Assembly (NCBI RefSeq): GCF_001422885.1 | Contig: NZ_LMMZ01000023.1 | Location: 125,138-189,137, forward strand | Reading direction: 5' to 3' | Source of the DNA: Methylobacterium sp. Leaf104 | GTDB lineage: Bacteria; Pseudomonadota; Alphaproteobacteria; Rhizobiales; Beijerinckiaceae | DNA: 64,000 nt | Shown here: positions 43,705 to 55,441 of the stretch, piece by piece | Layout of the letters: every line of letters begins with the position of its first letter | Numbering within the stretch: position 1 is the first letter of the stretch | Position numbers and translations under genes: made by a program | The notes under the pieces: generated by a model | The model's input: the letters and a program-made list of their open reading frames with translations, nothing else | Told to the model about the DNA's origin: nothing | Database searches by the model: none

Positions 43705-43956
43705 TCAAGCGCTGAGCGTACCCCAGGACGGCTTCCACAAGTTATGGGGATCGATCACCACGATCTCGCGCCCGCTCTCGTTGGCCACGTGAACGGCGAT
43801 GCCGAAGGCCTGAGCAATGGGGAGCACGCCGGTGGTGCTGAACAGGCGCCCGTCGGCGAGCTTCACCTCCCCGCTCGTCGCACCGTCCGTCTCTGCCAAG
43901 CAAAGAGTGACCGCGTCGGCGTCGGGCCGGGTGACGCGTCGGAAGGGCTTCGCCAT
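43705..43956 (-). CDS. Hypothetical protein, 83 residues
   Basis: A small soluble protein (begins AKPFRRVTRPDADAV, ends HNLWKPSWGTLSA). It alternates short predicted strands (VTLCLAE, VKLADGRLF, IVVIDPHNLW) and has no membrane segment or known motif. It is convergent with the DUF5872 gene, four bases away, and lies after the rpsI terminator on the same strand as rpsI. I do not recognise a family. Confidence 0.6.
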   Translation of the reverse strand: MAKPFRRVTRPDADAVTLCLAETDGATSGEVKLADGRLFSTTGVLPIAQAFGIAVHVANESGREIVVIDPHNLWKPSWGTLSA

Positions 43957-43990
43957 GGGTCCTAGTCTCTCTGCCGCGGCTCAAAAGGAA

Positions 43991-44010
43991 AGGGCGGCCG
44001 AAGCCGCCCT
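43991..44010 (-). terminator. Intrinsic terminator of rplM-rpsI
   Basis: An 8-bp stem (AGGGCGGC/GCCGCCCT) closed on the minus strand by a TTCG tetraloop, a very stable fold. It is followed by TTCCTTTT in the direction of transcription. It lies 27 bases after the rpsI stop. Confidence 0.8.
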
Positions 44011-44036
44011 GTCCGGACATGTATCGAAGGGCCGGA

Positions 44037-44516
44037 TCAGCGCTTCGAGAACTGGAAGCTGCGACGCGCCTTCTTGCGGCCGTACTTCTTGCGCTCGACC
44101 ACGCGGCTGTCGCGGGTGAGGAAGCCTTCGCGCTTCAGCGGCGAGCGCAACTCCGGCTCGTAGTAGGTCAGCGCCTTCGAGAGGCCGTGGCGCACCGCAC
44201 CAGCCTGCCCCGAAAGACCACCGCCGTGAACCGAGACGGTGATGTCGTACTGGTCGACGCGGTTGGCGATCTGGAGGGGCTGACGCAGGATCATGCGCAG
44301 CACCGGGCGAGCGAAGTAGGTCTCGACGGCGCGGCCGTTGACGACCACCTTGCCGGTACCGGGCTTGATCCAGACGCGGGCGACCGCGTCCTTGCGCTTG
44401 CCGGTGGCGTAGGCGCGGCCCTGGGCGTCGAGCTTCTGGACGTGGACCGGGGCGGCGTTCTCCGGCGACTCGACGTTCGCGCGGTTCAGGTCGGAGAGGG
44501 ACTGAAGGGTCGCCAT
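44037..44516 (-). CDS. rpsI: 30S ribosomal protein S9
   Basis: A 159-residue S9. The body has the family features ([57 protein letters not shown]) and the C-terminus is the conserved basic tail ending FQFSKR, which reaches the decoding centre. The N-terminal ~30 residues are a species-type extension. The ATG at 44516 follows the rplM stop after two bases; a TTG at 44522 overlapping the rplM stop is less likely. It forms the universal rplM-rpsI operon and ends at an intrinsic terminator. Confidence 0.97.
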   Translation of the reverse strand: MATLQSLSDLNRANVESPENAAPVHVQKLDAQGRAYATGKRKDAVARVWIKPGTGKVVVNGRAVETYFARPVLRMILRQPLQIANRVDQYDITVSVHGGGLSGQAGAVRHGLSKALTYYEPELRSPLKREGFLTRDSRVVERKKYGRKKARRSFQFSKR

Positions 44517-44518
44517 GA

Positions 44519-44980
44519 TCAAGCGCTCACGTTCTTGCGGTTGAGGCTGCCGACGTCGAGCGCCTGCGGTTGCTGGGCGGTATGGGGATGCTCGGAGCCC
44601 TTGTAGACCCGGAGGTTGCCCATGATCTGGCGGAAGAGCGGGCCGCGGGGAAGCATGCGCTCGACGGCCTTCTCCACGACACGCTCAGGAAAGCGACCGT
44701 CGAGGATGAACTTGGCCGTGCGCTCCTTGATGCCGCCCGGATATCCGGTGTGATGATAATACACCTTCTGCTCGCGCTTGCGGCCGGTGAACTTCACCTT
44801 CTCGGCGTTGATGACGATGACGTTGTCGCCGCAATCGACGTGGGGCGTGTACGCAGCCTTGTGCTTGCCGCGCAGGCGCATGGCGACGATGGAGGCGAGC
44901 CGGCCAACGACCAGGCCCTCCGCATCGACGATGATCCACTTCTTGTCGACGTCGGCGGGCTTCAGAGAAAAGGTCTTCAT
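44519..44980 (-). CDS. rplM: 50S ribosomal protein L13
   Basis: A 153-residue L13, the normal length. Conserved segments include [18 protein letters not shown], a [19 protein letters not shown] strand and [16 protein letters not shown]. The protein binds 23S rRNA early in 50S assembly. The ATG at 44980 gives the family N-terminus ([15 protein letters not shown]); the open frame upstream is not conserved. It is first in the rplM-rpsI operon, followed by rpsI two bases after its stop. Confidence 0.97.
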   Translation of the reverse strand: MKTFSLKPADVDKKWIIVDAEGLVVGRLASIVAMRLRGKHKAAYTPHVDCGDNVIVINAEKVKFTGRKREQKVYYHHTGYPGGIKERTAKFILDGRFPERVVEKAVERMLPRGPLFRQIMGNLRVYKGSEHPHTAQQPQALDVGSLNRKNVSA

Positions 44981-45177
44981 CCCGTGGCGTTCCGTAATGG
45001 TGTCTGGACAAAACGATGCGCCGCCGCGTGCGGGACGCGGCGGCGTTGGAGGTTCCATTAGGGAGATGCAGCGGTTTCGTCAAGCGGCTTTCCGCACGTT
45101 TCGACCCGCTTGGAAAGCGAAAAGCGCAATCATTCGAAACGCTTCGATCTCACGGTATCCAAATACCGCGATCCCGT

Positions 45178-45687
45178 TCAGCGATCCGCCTTGTCGCCGC
45201 TCGTGGTCAGTTCGATGTAGCGCAAGGTGGTGGGGCGCACGAGTTCGCGCACCCTACGCGCCATCGCCTCTTCCTCACGCAGAGATTGTTGAAAGCCCGT
45301 GAGTGCCGCCTGCTGACCCGCCGCCTCGGTGATGGCGAGGAGCGATTCGTAGGCGGCGATCTCGAAGTTCTCGAAGGCGTGGTTCGCGTAGGCATTCTTC
45401 AGGATCTCGTCCTGGGCCGGCATGTGGCCGAGGGCCATCATGTTGCCGACGAAGCCGAGCACGCCCTCCTTGATGGTGGAAGGGCTCTCCGAGACGCCGT
45501 GCAGAGCCTCCTCGAGGCGGGTCCGCTGACCATGCGTCTCCTCGATGTGACGGCGCAGGGCCGCTTCCATCTCGGGGTAGCGCTGCAGGCGCTCGACCTG
45601 CCGCTCCATGATCTGGAGCGCCTGCATCTCGAGCGCATGGGTGTTCTTCAGGGCAGTCACATAGATTTCGCGCGTGTCGATGGCCAC
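45178..45687 (-). CDS. Ferritin-like DUF892 (YciE/YciF-type) stress protein
   Basis: A 169-residue all-helical protein with the DUF892 pattern: VTALKNTHALEMQALQIMER, ALRRHIEETHGQRTRLEEAL, a NAYANHAFENFEIAAYESL helix and a final four-helix-bundle strand. Glu/His pairs consistent with a ferritin-like metal site are present. These proteins are induced under osmotic or general stress. The start is a GTG at 45687 with GAGGAG upstream. It stands on the same strand as the ribosomal operon but is separated by a long gap. Confidence 0.85.
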   Translation of the reverse strand: MAIDTREIYVTALKNTHALEMQALQIMERQVERLQRYPEMEAALRRHIEETHGQRTRLEEALHGVSESPSTIKEGVLGFVGNMMALGHMPAQDEILKNAYANHAFENFEIAAYESLLAITEAAGQQAALTGFQQSLREEEAMARRVRELVRPTTLRYIELTTSGDKADR

Positions 45688-45868
45688 CTGGACGTTCTCC
45701 TCATCGCTTGCGAAGACATTCGCTGTCGTCACGAGAAGATGTCTGCACAGACTCCTGTTCCGCGCCGGCCCGGGAGGTCTTTCGCACGCAGCCGCGCGAC
45801 AGAAAGGCATCCGGCGCCATTGCCGAAGTCTGCAAATCAATTGCCGCGCTTGTCGTCCTGCGAAAAAC

Positions 45869-46069
45869 TCAGCCTCGTTTCAGTCGCTCCAGTTCCGCCT
45901 CGGCCACCAGAGCCCGCGTCTTCCAGCCGTCGCGCTCCGCCTCGGCTTCGCGGGCCGCGATCTCGGCACGCTGGGCACGCGCCGCCTGCGTCGCGGCCAG
46001 GGCTTGCGCCCGTTCGCGGGCGCGGGTCTCGCCCGCCATCTGAACTTTGAGGTCGCGGGGCGTGGCCAT
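45869..46069 (-). CDS. Hypothetical 66-residue coiled-coil protein
   Basis: A short, highly charged protein rich in Ala, Arg and Glu (ATPRDLKVQMAGETRARERA, then AQRAEIAAREAEAERDGWK), predicted to be one long helix. There is no membrane segment and no known family. It lies between the DUF892 gene and the OPT transporter on the same strand. It could be a real small protein; the evidence is codon use and clean helical composition only. Confidence 0.5.
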   Translation of the reverse strand: MATPRDLKVQMAGETRARERAQALAATQAARAQRAEIAAREAEAERDGWKTRALVAEAELERLKRG

Positions 46070-46155
46070 CGCGGCAATCCTTGGCTCGGGTCCGGTCCGC
46101 TGCTGTCCCGCGCAGTCGAGCTAGGGTCAAGCGCTGCCGAGGCAGCGCGGAGCGC

Positions 46156-48246
46156 TTAGGCAGGTGACGCACGGGACACCAAGCGGTGAAAGCCGAGGGC
46201 GGCCGCGGCGAAGACAGCTGCTCCGAGACCCGTCGCTACCGGTGCAAATCCTGGACCGACCAGCACGAGGGACGAGCCGCGCCCAGCAAGCGTGTCGGCA
46301 GCGGCGAGGAGCACGCCCACGATGCTCTCGCCGACGAGAAATCCCGACGCGACGAGAACGCCCCGTCGTCGAGCCAGGGTCTCTCCATCTTTCGAAGGGT
46401 GTGCCTGAAGGCGCCTTCGGCCGAACCAGCCGATGATGCCCCCGATGGCGATCGTCACCACGACTTCGAGGGGGAGGTAGATCCCGATCCCCACCGTCAG
46501 CGCCGGAAACGACAGGTCCCGCCGCCGCAGGACGGCTTCCAGGGCGACGAACACCACGCCGAGTCCGGCACCGACCGCCACCATCGTCCAGGGCAGCTCG
46601 CCATGGACGATGCCGGTCGCGATCTGGGTCATCAGGGCGGCCTGCGGCGCCGGCAGGGCGGTGCCCGCCTCCATGTCCGCCCGGGGCAGGGCTCCGGCGA
46701 AGCCGTAGGCCTGGTAGAGCAGAGACAGGAGCGGAGCGATGACGAGGGCGCCGACGGTGACGCCCGCGATCAGGGCCACCTGCTGACGCCAGGGTGTGGC
46801 ATCGACGAGTTGTCCGGTCTTCAGGTCCTGCAGGTTATCGTTGGCGATGGAAGCCGTCGTCACCACCACGGCCGCGAGGAGAAGCGCGAGTCCGATGACG
46901 AAGCGGTCGCCCTCCGGCCCGGCCTCGCCACCGATCAGCAGCGGGATCATGACCGCGGTCACGAGCGTCGTGAGGATGCCGATACCCGAGATCGGGCTGC
47001 TCGACGAGCCGAGGAGCCCGGCGAGGTAGCCGCAGGCCGCCGCCATCAGGAAGCCGAACAGCACCGCGAAGAGCGTCGCGGCCGCGACCACCACGCCGTG
47101 CAGGCGCCCGAGCGCGGCACCCGAGGCGAAGACCCAGAACAGGCCGGCGAGGAGGACGGCCAGTACGAGGGTCCCGCCGGCGACCCAGACTATAGGCAAG
47201 TCGCGTTCCTGGCGCGGGACATCCCCGCTGGTGCCACCCCGACGCGCGCTGGCCAGGGCGGAGCGCAGGCTGCCGGCGATCTGGCCGCTGAGGCGTGCCA
47301 CGGTCCAGAGGGCGCCCACCGCGATGATGCCGGCGCCCAGAAGGCGGACCTGTCCCGACCAGACCACCTGCGCGGCGTCTCCGGTCTGATCGCCCGCAGA
47401 CCCGAGAGCGGTGAGCAGTGGCACGGCGATGCCCCAGGCGATGGCGACGCCGGTCAGGAGCGCGAGGCAAGCGCCGATCCCGACGAGGTAGCCGACGCCG
47501 ACGAGAGCCAGTGAGAAGCCGGTGCCGAGCCGGAACAGGGCTGAGCCCGCCGCCACGGTCGTGTGAATCCCGTCCGCCAGGATGCGGAAGCCGGTGGTGG
47601 AAAGCCCGATCAGACCGGCGAAAGCCGCTGCTCCGATCAGCGGGCGCAGACCGCCGCGATGATTCACGTCCCCGGAGGAGTCGCCCGCCCGCAGCACTTC
47701 GGCCGCCGCGGTGCCCTCCGGGTACGGTAGGCCCGCCCCCATGACCAGGGCGCGGCGCAGCGGGATCGAATAGGCGATGCCGAGAAGTCCGCCGATCAGG
47801 CACAAGCCTGTCGTCTGCCAGTACGGAAAATCCGCCCAATGGCCGATAAGGACGAGTCCCGGCAGGACGAGGATGACATTGCACAGCGTCCCAGCCGCCG
47901 AGGCCTGCGTCTGAACGATGTTGTTCTCGAAGATGTTGCTGCCCCCGACAAGGCGCAGCATCCCCATCGACAGCATCGCCGCGGGAATCGAGGTCGAGAA
48001 GGTCACACCCGTTTTCAGGCCCATGTAGAGGTTGGCCGTCATGAACACGACGGTGATGACCGCGCCGAGCAGCAGCCCGCGCCAGGTCAATTCGGCGGCA
48101 TGCGGGGATTCGGTCCTCACGAAACCGCGTTCGGCGCGCCGCTCTTCGGGGGGAGAGGACAGGTCGAGAGCGCGAGCCGGTGCATGGGGTAGGGTCCTGA
48201 CGCCTCGGGGGTCCGCCACATCCGAAGCGTCGCCCCCTATCGGCAT
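46156..48246 (-). CDS. OPT-family oligopeptide/metal-chelate transporter
   Basis: A 696-residue integral membrane protein with about 14-16 helices. It begins after a cytoplasmic ~65-residue leader with ELTWRGLLLGAVITVVFMTANLYMGLKTG, characteristic of OPT proteins. The conserved segment SNIFENNIVQTQASAAGT and the loop NLQDLKTGQLVDATPWRQQ are present. OPT transporters carry oligopeptides, glutathione or metal chelates with protons; the substrate is unknown. ATG 48246 is used; an ATG 11 codons upstream is an alternative. It is monocistronic. Confidence 0.9.
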   Translation of the reverse strand: MPIGGDASDVADPRGVRTLPHAPARALDLSSPPEERRAERGFVRTESPHAAELTWRGLLLGAVITVVFMTANLYMGLKTGVTFSTSIPAAMLSMGMLRLVGGSNIFENNIVQTQASAAGTLCNVILVLPGLVLIGHWADFPYWQTTGLCLIGGLLGIAYSIPLRRALVMGAGLPYPEGTAAAEVLRAGDSSGDVNHRGGLRPLIGAAAFAGLIGLSTTGFRILADGIHTTVAAGSALFRLGTGFSLALVGVGYLVGIGACLALLTGVAIAWGIAVPLLTALGSAGDQTGDAAQVVWSGQVRLLGAGIIAVGALWTVARLSGQIAGSLRSALASARRGGTSGDVPRQERDLPIVWVAGGTLVLAVLLAGLFWVFASGAALGRLHGVVVAAATLFAVLFGFLMAAACGYLAGLLGSSSSPISGIGILTTLVTAVMIPLLIGGEAGPEGDRFVIGLALLLAAVVVTTASIANDNLQDLKTGQLVDATPWRQQVALIAGVTVGALVIAPLLSLLYQAYGFAGALPRADMEAGTALPAPQAALMTQIATGIVHGELPWTMVAVGAGLGVVFVALEAVLRRRDLSFPALTVGIGIYLPLEVVVTIAIGGIIGWFGRRRLQAHPSKDGETLARRRGVLVASGFLVGESIVGVLLAAADTLAGRGSSLVLVGPGFAPVATGLGAAVFAAAALGFHRLVSRASPA

Positions 48247-48444
48247 CGTGCGAAAGCTCGCCCGCCCTGCAAACCACATAGGTTATCGGAGGTGGTCTCC
48301 GGTCCGGCGCGGCCACGTCTCCGCGGGCGATCCTGATGCGACCCTTATGAAATGAAACCGCTTTTCCGCTCGAACCCTCACACGATGCGACGCAGATTTC
48401 CCGTGCGTTCCGCCACTTGGACCGCCCGAACCGACGAGACAAAC

Positions 48445-48675
48445 ATGTCCATTCCTCTCCCGGCCGCCATCGACAGCCCGGTCTCCGCCGACGACCTGCC
48501 GCGCTACCTCATCGGGCGGGACGGACAAGGCTGCTGGGTTGCCGTCGAGACCCATGGCCGTGCCGGCGGTCTGTTCCGCACATGCCAAGCGGCGGTGCAT
48601 TATGCCGTCGAGGCGACCGCGCATCGGCCAGAGGCCGTTCGGATTGCGGCGGACCGCGTCGAGCTTCGGATCTGA
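48445..48675 (+). CDS. Hypothetical protein, 76 residues
   Basis: A small soluble protein beginning SIPLPAAIDSPVSADDLPRY with a compact alternation of strands and helices (LIGRDGQGCWVAVETHGRAG, then AADRVELRI). No family recognised. The ATG at 48445 is chosen because the 31 upstream codons are Arg-rich and unlike the body. It lies between the divergent OPT gene and the end of the kdp operon. Confidence 0.55.
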   Translation: MSIPLPAAIDSPVSADDLPRYLIGRDGQGCWVAVETHGRAGGLFRTCQAAVHYAVEATAHRPEAVRIAADRVELRI

Positions 48676-48698
48676 CGAGCGGGCCGCTGGTCGGGCTC

Positions 48699-49187
48699 TC
48701 AGCCGTCGGCCTCGCACCAATCTCGGCTCGGGGCGACATGAAGGCCGGGCGCATCACGAGCAGCGAGCTGGGCGCTCGGCACGGCCGGATCGCGCAGCCG
48801 CCGGACGATGCAGGCGAGGCCATTCGCCGAGTCGTCCCGCGGGACAGCCGGCAGGGGCAGCAGAGCGACGAGATCCACGGGAGGTTCGTCGATCGCCTCG
48901 AACTCGATGGGATCACGCAGGTGGGCCAGCAGACCGAACAACCGTTCCAGGTCTTCGCGCCGGGCATGCGGCAGGACGATGCCGGCTCGGATCCCGGCGG
49001 AGCCAAGGCGCTCGCGCTTCTCCGGGACCATGCGGATCGGTGCGGATTCCCTTCCGAAAGCGAGTGATGCCGGGTGCGCGAAGTCTTCGAGGAGCGCCGC
49101 CTTGCCGGCAACGCGCAGGCCGCAAAGGATACGTCCGGGCGGCGGAAACGCTTCGAGCCTCACGGGACCGGCGTTCAACCGGCTCAC
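48699..49187 (-). CDS. PtsN-like EIIA (PTS IIA, nitrogen-type) protein at the end of the kdp operon
   Basis: A 162-residue protein with a PTS EIIA type 2 fold. The phosphoryl-accepting His is H74 in AGIVLPHARREDLERLFG, followed by DPIEFEAIDEPPVDLVALLPLPA, a typical PtsN phrase. A C-terminal ~40-residue extension is less conserved. The start GTG (49185-49187) overlaps the kdpE stop, so it is translationally coupled to KdpE. In E. coli, EIIANtr binds KdpD and changes its kinase output; a dedicated copy in the kdp operon suggests the same link here (inference). Confidence 0.78.
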   Translation of the reverse strand: MSRLNAGPVRLEAFPPPGRILCGLRVAGKAALLEDFAHPASLAFGRESAPIRMVPEKRERLGSAGIRAGIVLPHARREDLERLFGLLAHLRDPIEFEAIDEPPVDLVALLPLPAVPRDDSANGLACIVRRLRDPAVPSAQLAARDAPGLHVAPSRDWCEADG

Positions 49188-49885
49188 CGGAGCGGCCCGC
49201 CCTCGTCGTCCGGCGCACGCAGGCGATATCCGACACCGGTCTCGGTGAGGAGAAGACGTGGGCGCTCGGGATCGGCTTCGATCTTCTGGCGAAGCTGGCG
49301 CACGTAGACCCTGAGGTACTGCGGGTCCGACGAGGTCGAGACGGCGTTCATGAGTTGGGCGTGCGTCAGGGCCTTGCCGGCATGCTGCACCAAGATCCGC
49401 AGGAAGTCGTACTCCCGCGGTGTCAGCTTCACCTCGACGCCGCGAACGCGGACGATGCGGCGCACCAGATCGACGCTCAGGCCATCGACCTCGAACAGGG
49501 CGCGCTCGCCCTGGACTGCCAACTGGTGGCGCAGGGCCGCGCGAAGGCGCGCCAGGAGTTCGCCCATGCCGAAGGGCTTGGTGACGTAGTCGTCCGCGCC
49601 GAGATCGAGAGCCTCGACCTTGCCCGGCTCGTCGTCGCGGCTCGACAGGACGACCACCGGCAGATCACGGTGACCCTCCCGGATCCGGCGCAGGAGATCG
49701 TGTCCGTGCATGTCCGGCAGGCCGAGATCGAGGATGATCAGATCGATCGTCTCGCGGGCCAGGACCTCGAGGGCGACCCGCGCGCTCGGTGCCTCGAAGA
49801 TCGTATAGCCCTGCGTTGCCAAGCCCATCCGGAGCAGCTTGCGGATGGGTGGCTCGTCGTCGACCACGAGGACAGCGAGGGTCAT
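49184..49885 (-). CDS. kdpE: Response regulator KdpE
   Basis: A 233-residue OmpR/PhoB-type regulator. The receiver has the acidic pair in VLVVDDEPP and phospho-acceptor D53 (IILDLGLPDMHG). The C-terminal winged helix contains KLTPREYDFLRILVQHAGKA and VYVRQLRQKIEADP. It activates the kdp operon when phosphorylated by KdpD at low potassium or high osmolarity. Its start overlaps the kdpD stop (ATGA) and its stop overlaps the PtsN-like start. Confidence 0.95.
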   Translation of the reverse strand: MTLAVLVVDDEPPIRKLLRMGLATQGYTIFEAPSARVALEVLARETIDLIILDLGLPDMHGHDLLRRIREGHRDLPVVVLSSRDDEPGKVEALDLGADDYVTKPFGMGELLARLRAALRHQLAVQGERALFEVDGLSVDLVRRIVRVRGVEVKLTPREYDFLRILVQHAGKALTHAQLMNAVSTSSDPQYLRVYVRQLRQKIEADPERPRLLLTETGVGYRLRAPDDEGGPLR

Positions 49886-52617
49886 GCGGCAAGGTCTGGG
49901 GCGGCGGGACGGGCGGTGGGTACCGGCAGGAGGAGGGTGAAGGCGGCGCCGCTTCGATCCTCACGGTTACCCGCGATCAGCGTACCGCCCATCGCCTCGA
50001 CGAAGCCGCGCGCTATGGCGAGGCCGAGGCCCGTCCCGGCGCGCACGCTGTCGCCCTTCCGGGCGCGGTAGAACTTGTCGAATACCCGCTCGCGCTCGGC
50101 CTCGGGCAGGCCGTCGCCCTCGTCGAGCACTTGAAGACGGACCTTCGACGGCGCGCCGGCTTGGCCGAAGACGAGCTGCGCCGACACCGTGACGGCGGAA
50201 CCGGCCGGAGCGTACTTGGCGGCGTTGTCGAGGAGATTGACCAGGACCTGCTCGAACAGCACCGGATCGAGGCGAAGAGCCGGCAGGTTCGGCGCCAGTT
50301 CCAGCACGACCCGGTGCTCCGCCAGGATGGGACCCTGGCGGCGCAGGGCGGTGTCGACGATCTCCGCCACGTCCTGCGCGGTCAGGTTTGCCGCGACCGC
50401 GCCAGCCTCGAGTCGGGTCATGTCGAGGAGGTTGGCGATGAAGCGGTTGAGCCGTTCCGACTCGGCGATAATCGTCGCCAGGAGATCGCCCTTGGCCTCA
50501 CGGTCCAGCTCGGCGTCGAGGTCGCGCAGCGTCGTGGCGGCGCCGAGGACCGATGACAATGGCGTCCGCAGGTCGTGGGAGATCGAGGTCAGCAGAGCCT
50601 GGCGCAGCCGGTCGGTCTCGGCATCGCGTTCTGCCCGCGCCAGATCCTCCACGAGCCGGACCCGTTCGATGGCGAGAGCCCCCATGTCGGCCAGCGCGTC
50701 GAACAGGCGTCGATCCTCGGGTGTGAGGATCGGTCCCCTGCCATCCGCATCGAGGCCGATGACTCCGATGGGACCGCGACCTGTTCGCGTCGGGAGGAAG
50801 AGGCGACGCGCGCCCGGAAGCGTGTCGGCCCCGCGCCCCGCCGGCCGATCGTTGGCGAAGGCCCATTGGGCCGCGGCCAGATCCGCCGCATCGAGGCGGT
50901 CCTCGGGTGGATAACCGGCCCGGACCGTGACCGTGTCCTCCTCGGGCAGCAGCAGCACGACCCGTACGCGCAGCATCGCTGCGATCTGGGCCGAGGTCGC
51001 CCAGAGCACGTCGTCGAGGGTGCCGCAGGCGGAGAGCTTTCGGCTGAAGCCGTAGAGGCGCTCCGTCGCCCGGGCGCGGCGCTGGCTGACCACCGCGACC
51101 GTCCGGGCCCGGGCGGCGAGGTTCGAGACCAGGACGGCGACCAGGGTGAACAGCAGGAAGGCGGCGACGTTGGTCGGGTCGGCGATGGTCAGCGTGTAGA
51201 CCGGCGGCAGGAAGAAGAAGTTGTAGGCCAGCGAGGCGGCGACCACGGCGGCCAGCGCAGGACCCAGGCCGAAGCGGGCCGCGACCGCCACCACAGCCGT
51301 CAGCAGGAAGAGGTCGGCATTCTCGACCCCGAGATAGGGCTGCAGCCCGAGGGCGAGGCCGAGGCCGGAGAGGATCGCGAGCGCCGCGAAGCCGTAGCCG
51401 GCGCTGTCGAGAGCAGGACGCGCGGGGGCCGTCGCCACCGCCTTTCGTGGCGCGGGCATCGGCAGGGTCTCGCCGGGGACGACGTGAATGCTGATGGCCC
51501 CGCTCCGACGCACGAGGTCGTATACCACGGAGCCGTTGACGAGCTCGAACATCCAGGACCGCGTCGCCTTGCCGACGACGATGTGGTTGACGTTGGCGCC
51601 GCGGGCATAGGACAGGAGGTCGTCGGCCACGCGCCGGCTCCCCGGCAGGGTGACGGCGTCGCCGCCGAGCCTGTCGGCGAGGCGCAGGGCGTCGGCGATC
51701 CGGTCGCGGTCCGCCTCGCTGAGGCCGAGGCTGCGCGCGCCCTCCACCGTGACGGCCGTCCACGGCGCGTGCAGGCGGTCGGCGAGGCGCTTGGCGTAGC
51801 GGACGAGACCGGCGGAGCGCGGATCCTCGCTCACGCAGACCATCACCCGTTCGCCGGCACTCCACGGTCCCGCGATGGCATGGGCCTGCATGTGGCTCAG
51901 GAGTTCGTGGTCGACCCGTTCGGCCGTACGCCGCAGGGCGAGTTCGCGCAGGGCCGTCAGGTTGCCGCGCGAGAAGTAGTGGCGCAGGGCGCGCTCCGCA
52001 TGGGCGGGCACGTAGACCTTGCCGGCCTTCAGGCGCTCGATCAGGTCGTCGGGATTGAGGTCCACGACCTCGATGTCCTCGGCCCGGTCGAGGATGCCGT
52101 CCGGCACCGTCTCGCGCACCCGGATCCGGGTGATCTGCGCGACGACGTCGTTCAGGCTCTCGACGTGCTGGATGTTGAGGGTCGTGTGCACGTCGATGCC
52201 GGCATCGAGCAGTTCCTCGACGTCCTGATAGCGCTTGGGATGGCGCGAGCCGGGCGCGTTGGTGTGGGCGAGTTCGTCCACGAGAGCCAGGGCCGGTCGC
52301 CGCGCCAGCAGGGCGTCGAGGTCCATCTCCTCGAGGACGGCGTCATGGTAGGCGACCCTGCGTCGCGGAACGACCTCGAAGCCCTCGACCAGGGCCTCGG
52401 TCTCGCTGCGGCCGTGGGTCTCGACGACGCCGATCACCACGTCCGTCCCGGCCTTCAGCCGCGCCCGGCCGATCGTCAGCATCTCGTAGGTCTTGCCGAC
52501 GCCGGGTGCCGCGCCGAGGAAGACCTTGAGGCGGCCGCGCCCCGCCGCGTCGCGGCGCGCGCGGTCGAGCAACGCCTCCGGCGAGGGACGCTGGCGCTCG
52601 CGGCCATCCTCGTTCAT
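49882..52617 (-). CDS. kdpD: Osmosensitive potassium-channel histidine kinase KdpD
   Basis: A 911-residue membrane sensor kinase. The N-terminal KdpD domain has a Walker-type site G35-T43 (GAAPGVGKT) and is followed by a universal-stress-protein domain (RVMVCVSEDPRSAGLVRYAK). Four membrane helices (DUF4118) precede a GAF domain, then HisKA with the phospho-acceptor His (LLTSISHDLRTPLSSVLGA) and an ATPase domain (GTGLGLAIARGFVEAM). It senses potassium and ionic strength and phosphorylates KdpE. It lies 33 bases after kdpC. Confidence 0.96.
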   Translation of the reverse strand: MNEDGRERQRPSPEALLDRARRDAAGRGRLKVFLGAAPGVGKTYEMLTIGRARLKAGTDVVIGVVETHGRSETEALVEGFEVVPRRRVAYHDAVLEEMDLDALLARRPALALVDELAHTNAPGSRHPKRYQDVEELLDAGIDVHTTLNIQHVESLNDVVAQITRIRVRETVPDGILDRAEDIEVVDLNPDDLIERLKAGKVYVPAHAERALRHYFSRGNLTALRELALRRTAERVDHELLSHMQAHAIAGPWSAGERVMVCVSEDPRSAGLVRYAKRLADRLHAPWTAVTVEGARSLGLSEADRDRIADALRLADRLGGDAVTLPGSRRVADDLLSYARGANVNHIVVGKATRSWMFELVNGSVVYDLVRRSGAISIHVVPGETLPMPAPRKAVATAPARPALDSAGYGFAALAILSGLGLALGLQPYLGVENADLFLLTAVVAVAARFGLGPALAAVVAASLAYNFFFLPPVYTLTIADPTNVAAFLLFTLVAVLVSNLAARARTVAVVSQRRARATERLYGFSRKLSACGTLDDVLWATSAQIAAMLRVRVVLLLPEEDTVTVRAGYPPEDRLDAADLAAAQWAFANDRPAGRGADTLPGARRLFLPTRTGRGPIGVIGLDADGRGPILTPEDRRLFDALADMGALAIERVRLVEDLARAERDAETDRLRQALLTSISHDLRTPLSSVLGAATTLRDLDAELDREAKGDLLATIIAESERLNRFIANLLDMTRLEAGAVAANLTAQDVAEIVDTALRRQGPILAEHRVVLELAPNLPALRLDPVLFEQVLVNLLDNAAKYAPAGSAVTVSAQLVFGQAGAPSKVRLQVLDEGDGLPEAERERVFDKFYRARKGDSVRAGTGLGLAIARGFVEAMGGTLIAGNREDRSGAAFTLLLPVPTARPAAPDLAA

Positions 52618-52650
52618 CGAAATCCCTTCGTCTGCTTCCCGCGGAACGGA

Positions 52651-53256
52651 TTATTGCCGGAGGTGCGCGTCCAAAGCGAGGTTCAGCGCCAGCACGTTGA
52701 CGCGCGGCTCGCCGAGGAGCCCGAAGGTCCGGCCTTCGACCTGCGCAACAACGAGGTCGCGCACCCGATCCGCGCCGACGCCCCGCGCGCGGGCCACACG
52801 CGGCACCTGGAACAGGGCGGCCTCCGGCGACAGATCCGGATCGAGCCCGGACCCGCTGGTGGTGACGAGGTCGACCGGCACCGGTGCACCGGGGTTCTCG
52901 GCTCTCAAGGCGTCGAGATCGCCCTTCACGCGCTCGGCCAGGGCCGCGCTGGTCGGGCCGAGATTGGAGCCGGCCGAGTTGGAGGCGTTGTAGGGCGACG
53001 GAACGGTCTTGGTGGCATCGGCCGGATCGGCGGCGACGGTCGCCGAGGGGCGTCCATGGAAGTAGCGCGGGCTGGTGAAGGACTGCCCGATGAGGCCGGA
53101 GCCGACGATCGCGCCGTCGCGGCGGATCAGGCTGCCGGCGGCCTTGGCGGGAAAGATCGCCGCGGCGAGCCCGGTCATGGCCAGGGGATAGGCGAGACCG
53201 GTGATCGCCGTCAGCACGAGGAAGAGGACGAGCGCGGGACGTAGGGACGCGAGCAT
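52651..53256 (-). CDS. kdpC: Potassium-transporting ATPase subunit C, KdpC
   Basis: A 201-residue single-pass periplasmic subunit with membrane helix [21 protein letters not shown]. Family motifs are [30 protein letters not shown] and [20 protein letters not shown]. KdpC assists assembly and activity of KdpFABC, the high-affinity potassium pump. It is placed after kdpB (32 bases) and before kdpD in the usual order. Confidence 0.95.
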   Translation of the reverse strand: MLASLRPALVLFLVLTAITGLAYPLAMTGLAAAIFPAKAAGSLIRRDGAIVGSGLIGQSFTSPRYFHGRPSATVAADPADATKTVPSPYNASNSAGSNLGPTSAALAERVKGDLDALRAENPGAPVPVDLVTTSGSGLDPDLSPEAALFQVPRVARARGVGADRVRDLVVAQVEGRTFGLLGEPRVNVLALNLALDAHLRQ

Positions 53257-53288
53257 GGGGGCGACTCTGGTTCGGAGCGGGAAGGGGA

Positions 53289-55379
<2,091 letters not shown>

Positions 55380-55441
55380 GACGGGTGTTTCCACGAAGGG
55401 TCGCGGGGAGACCGGGCGCGGCGCCGGGTCGGTGAGGCGGA

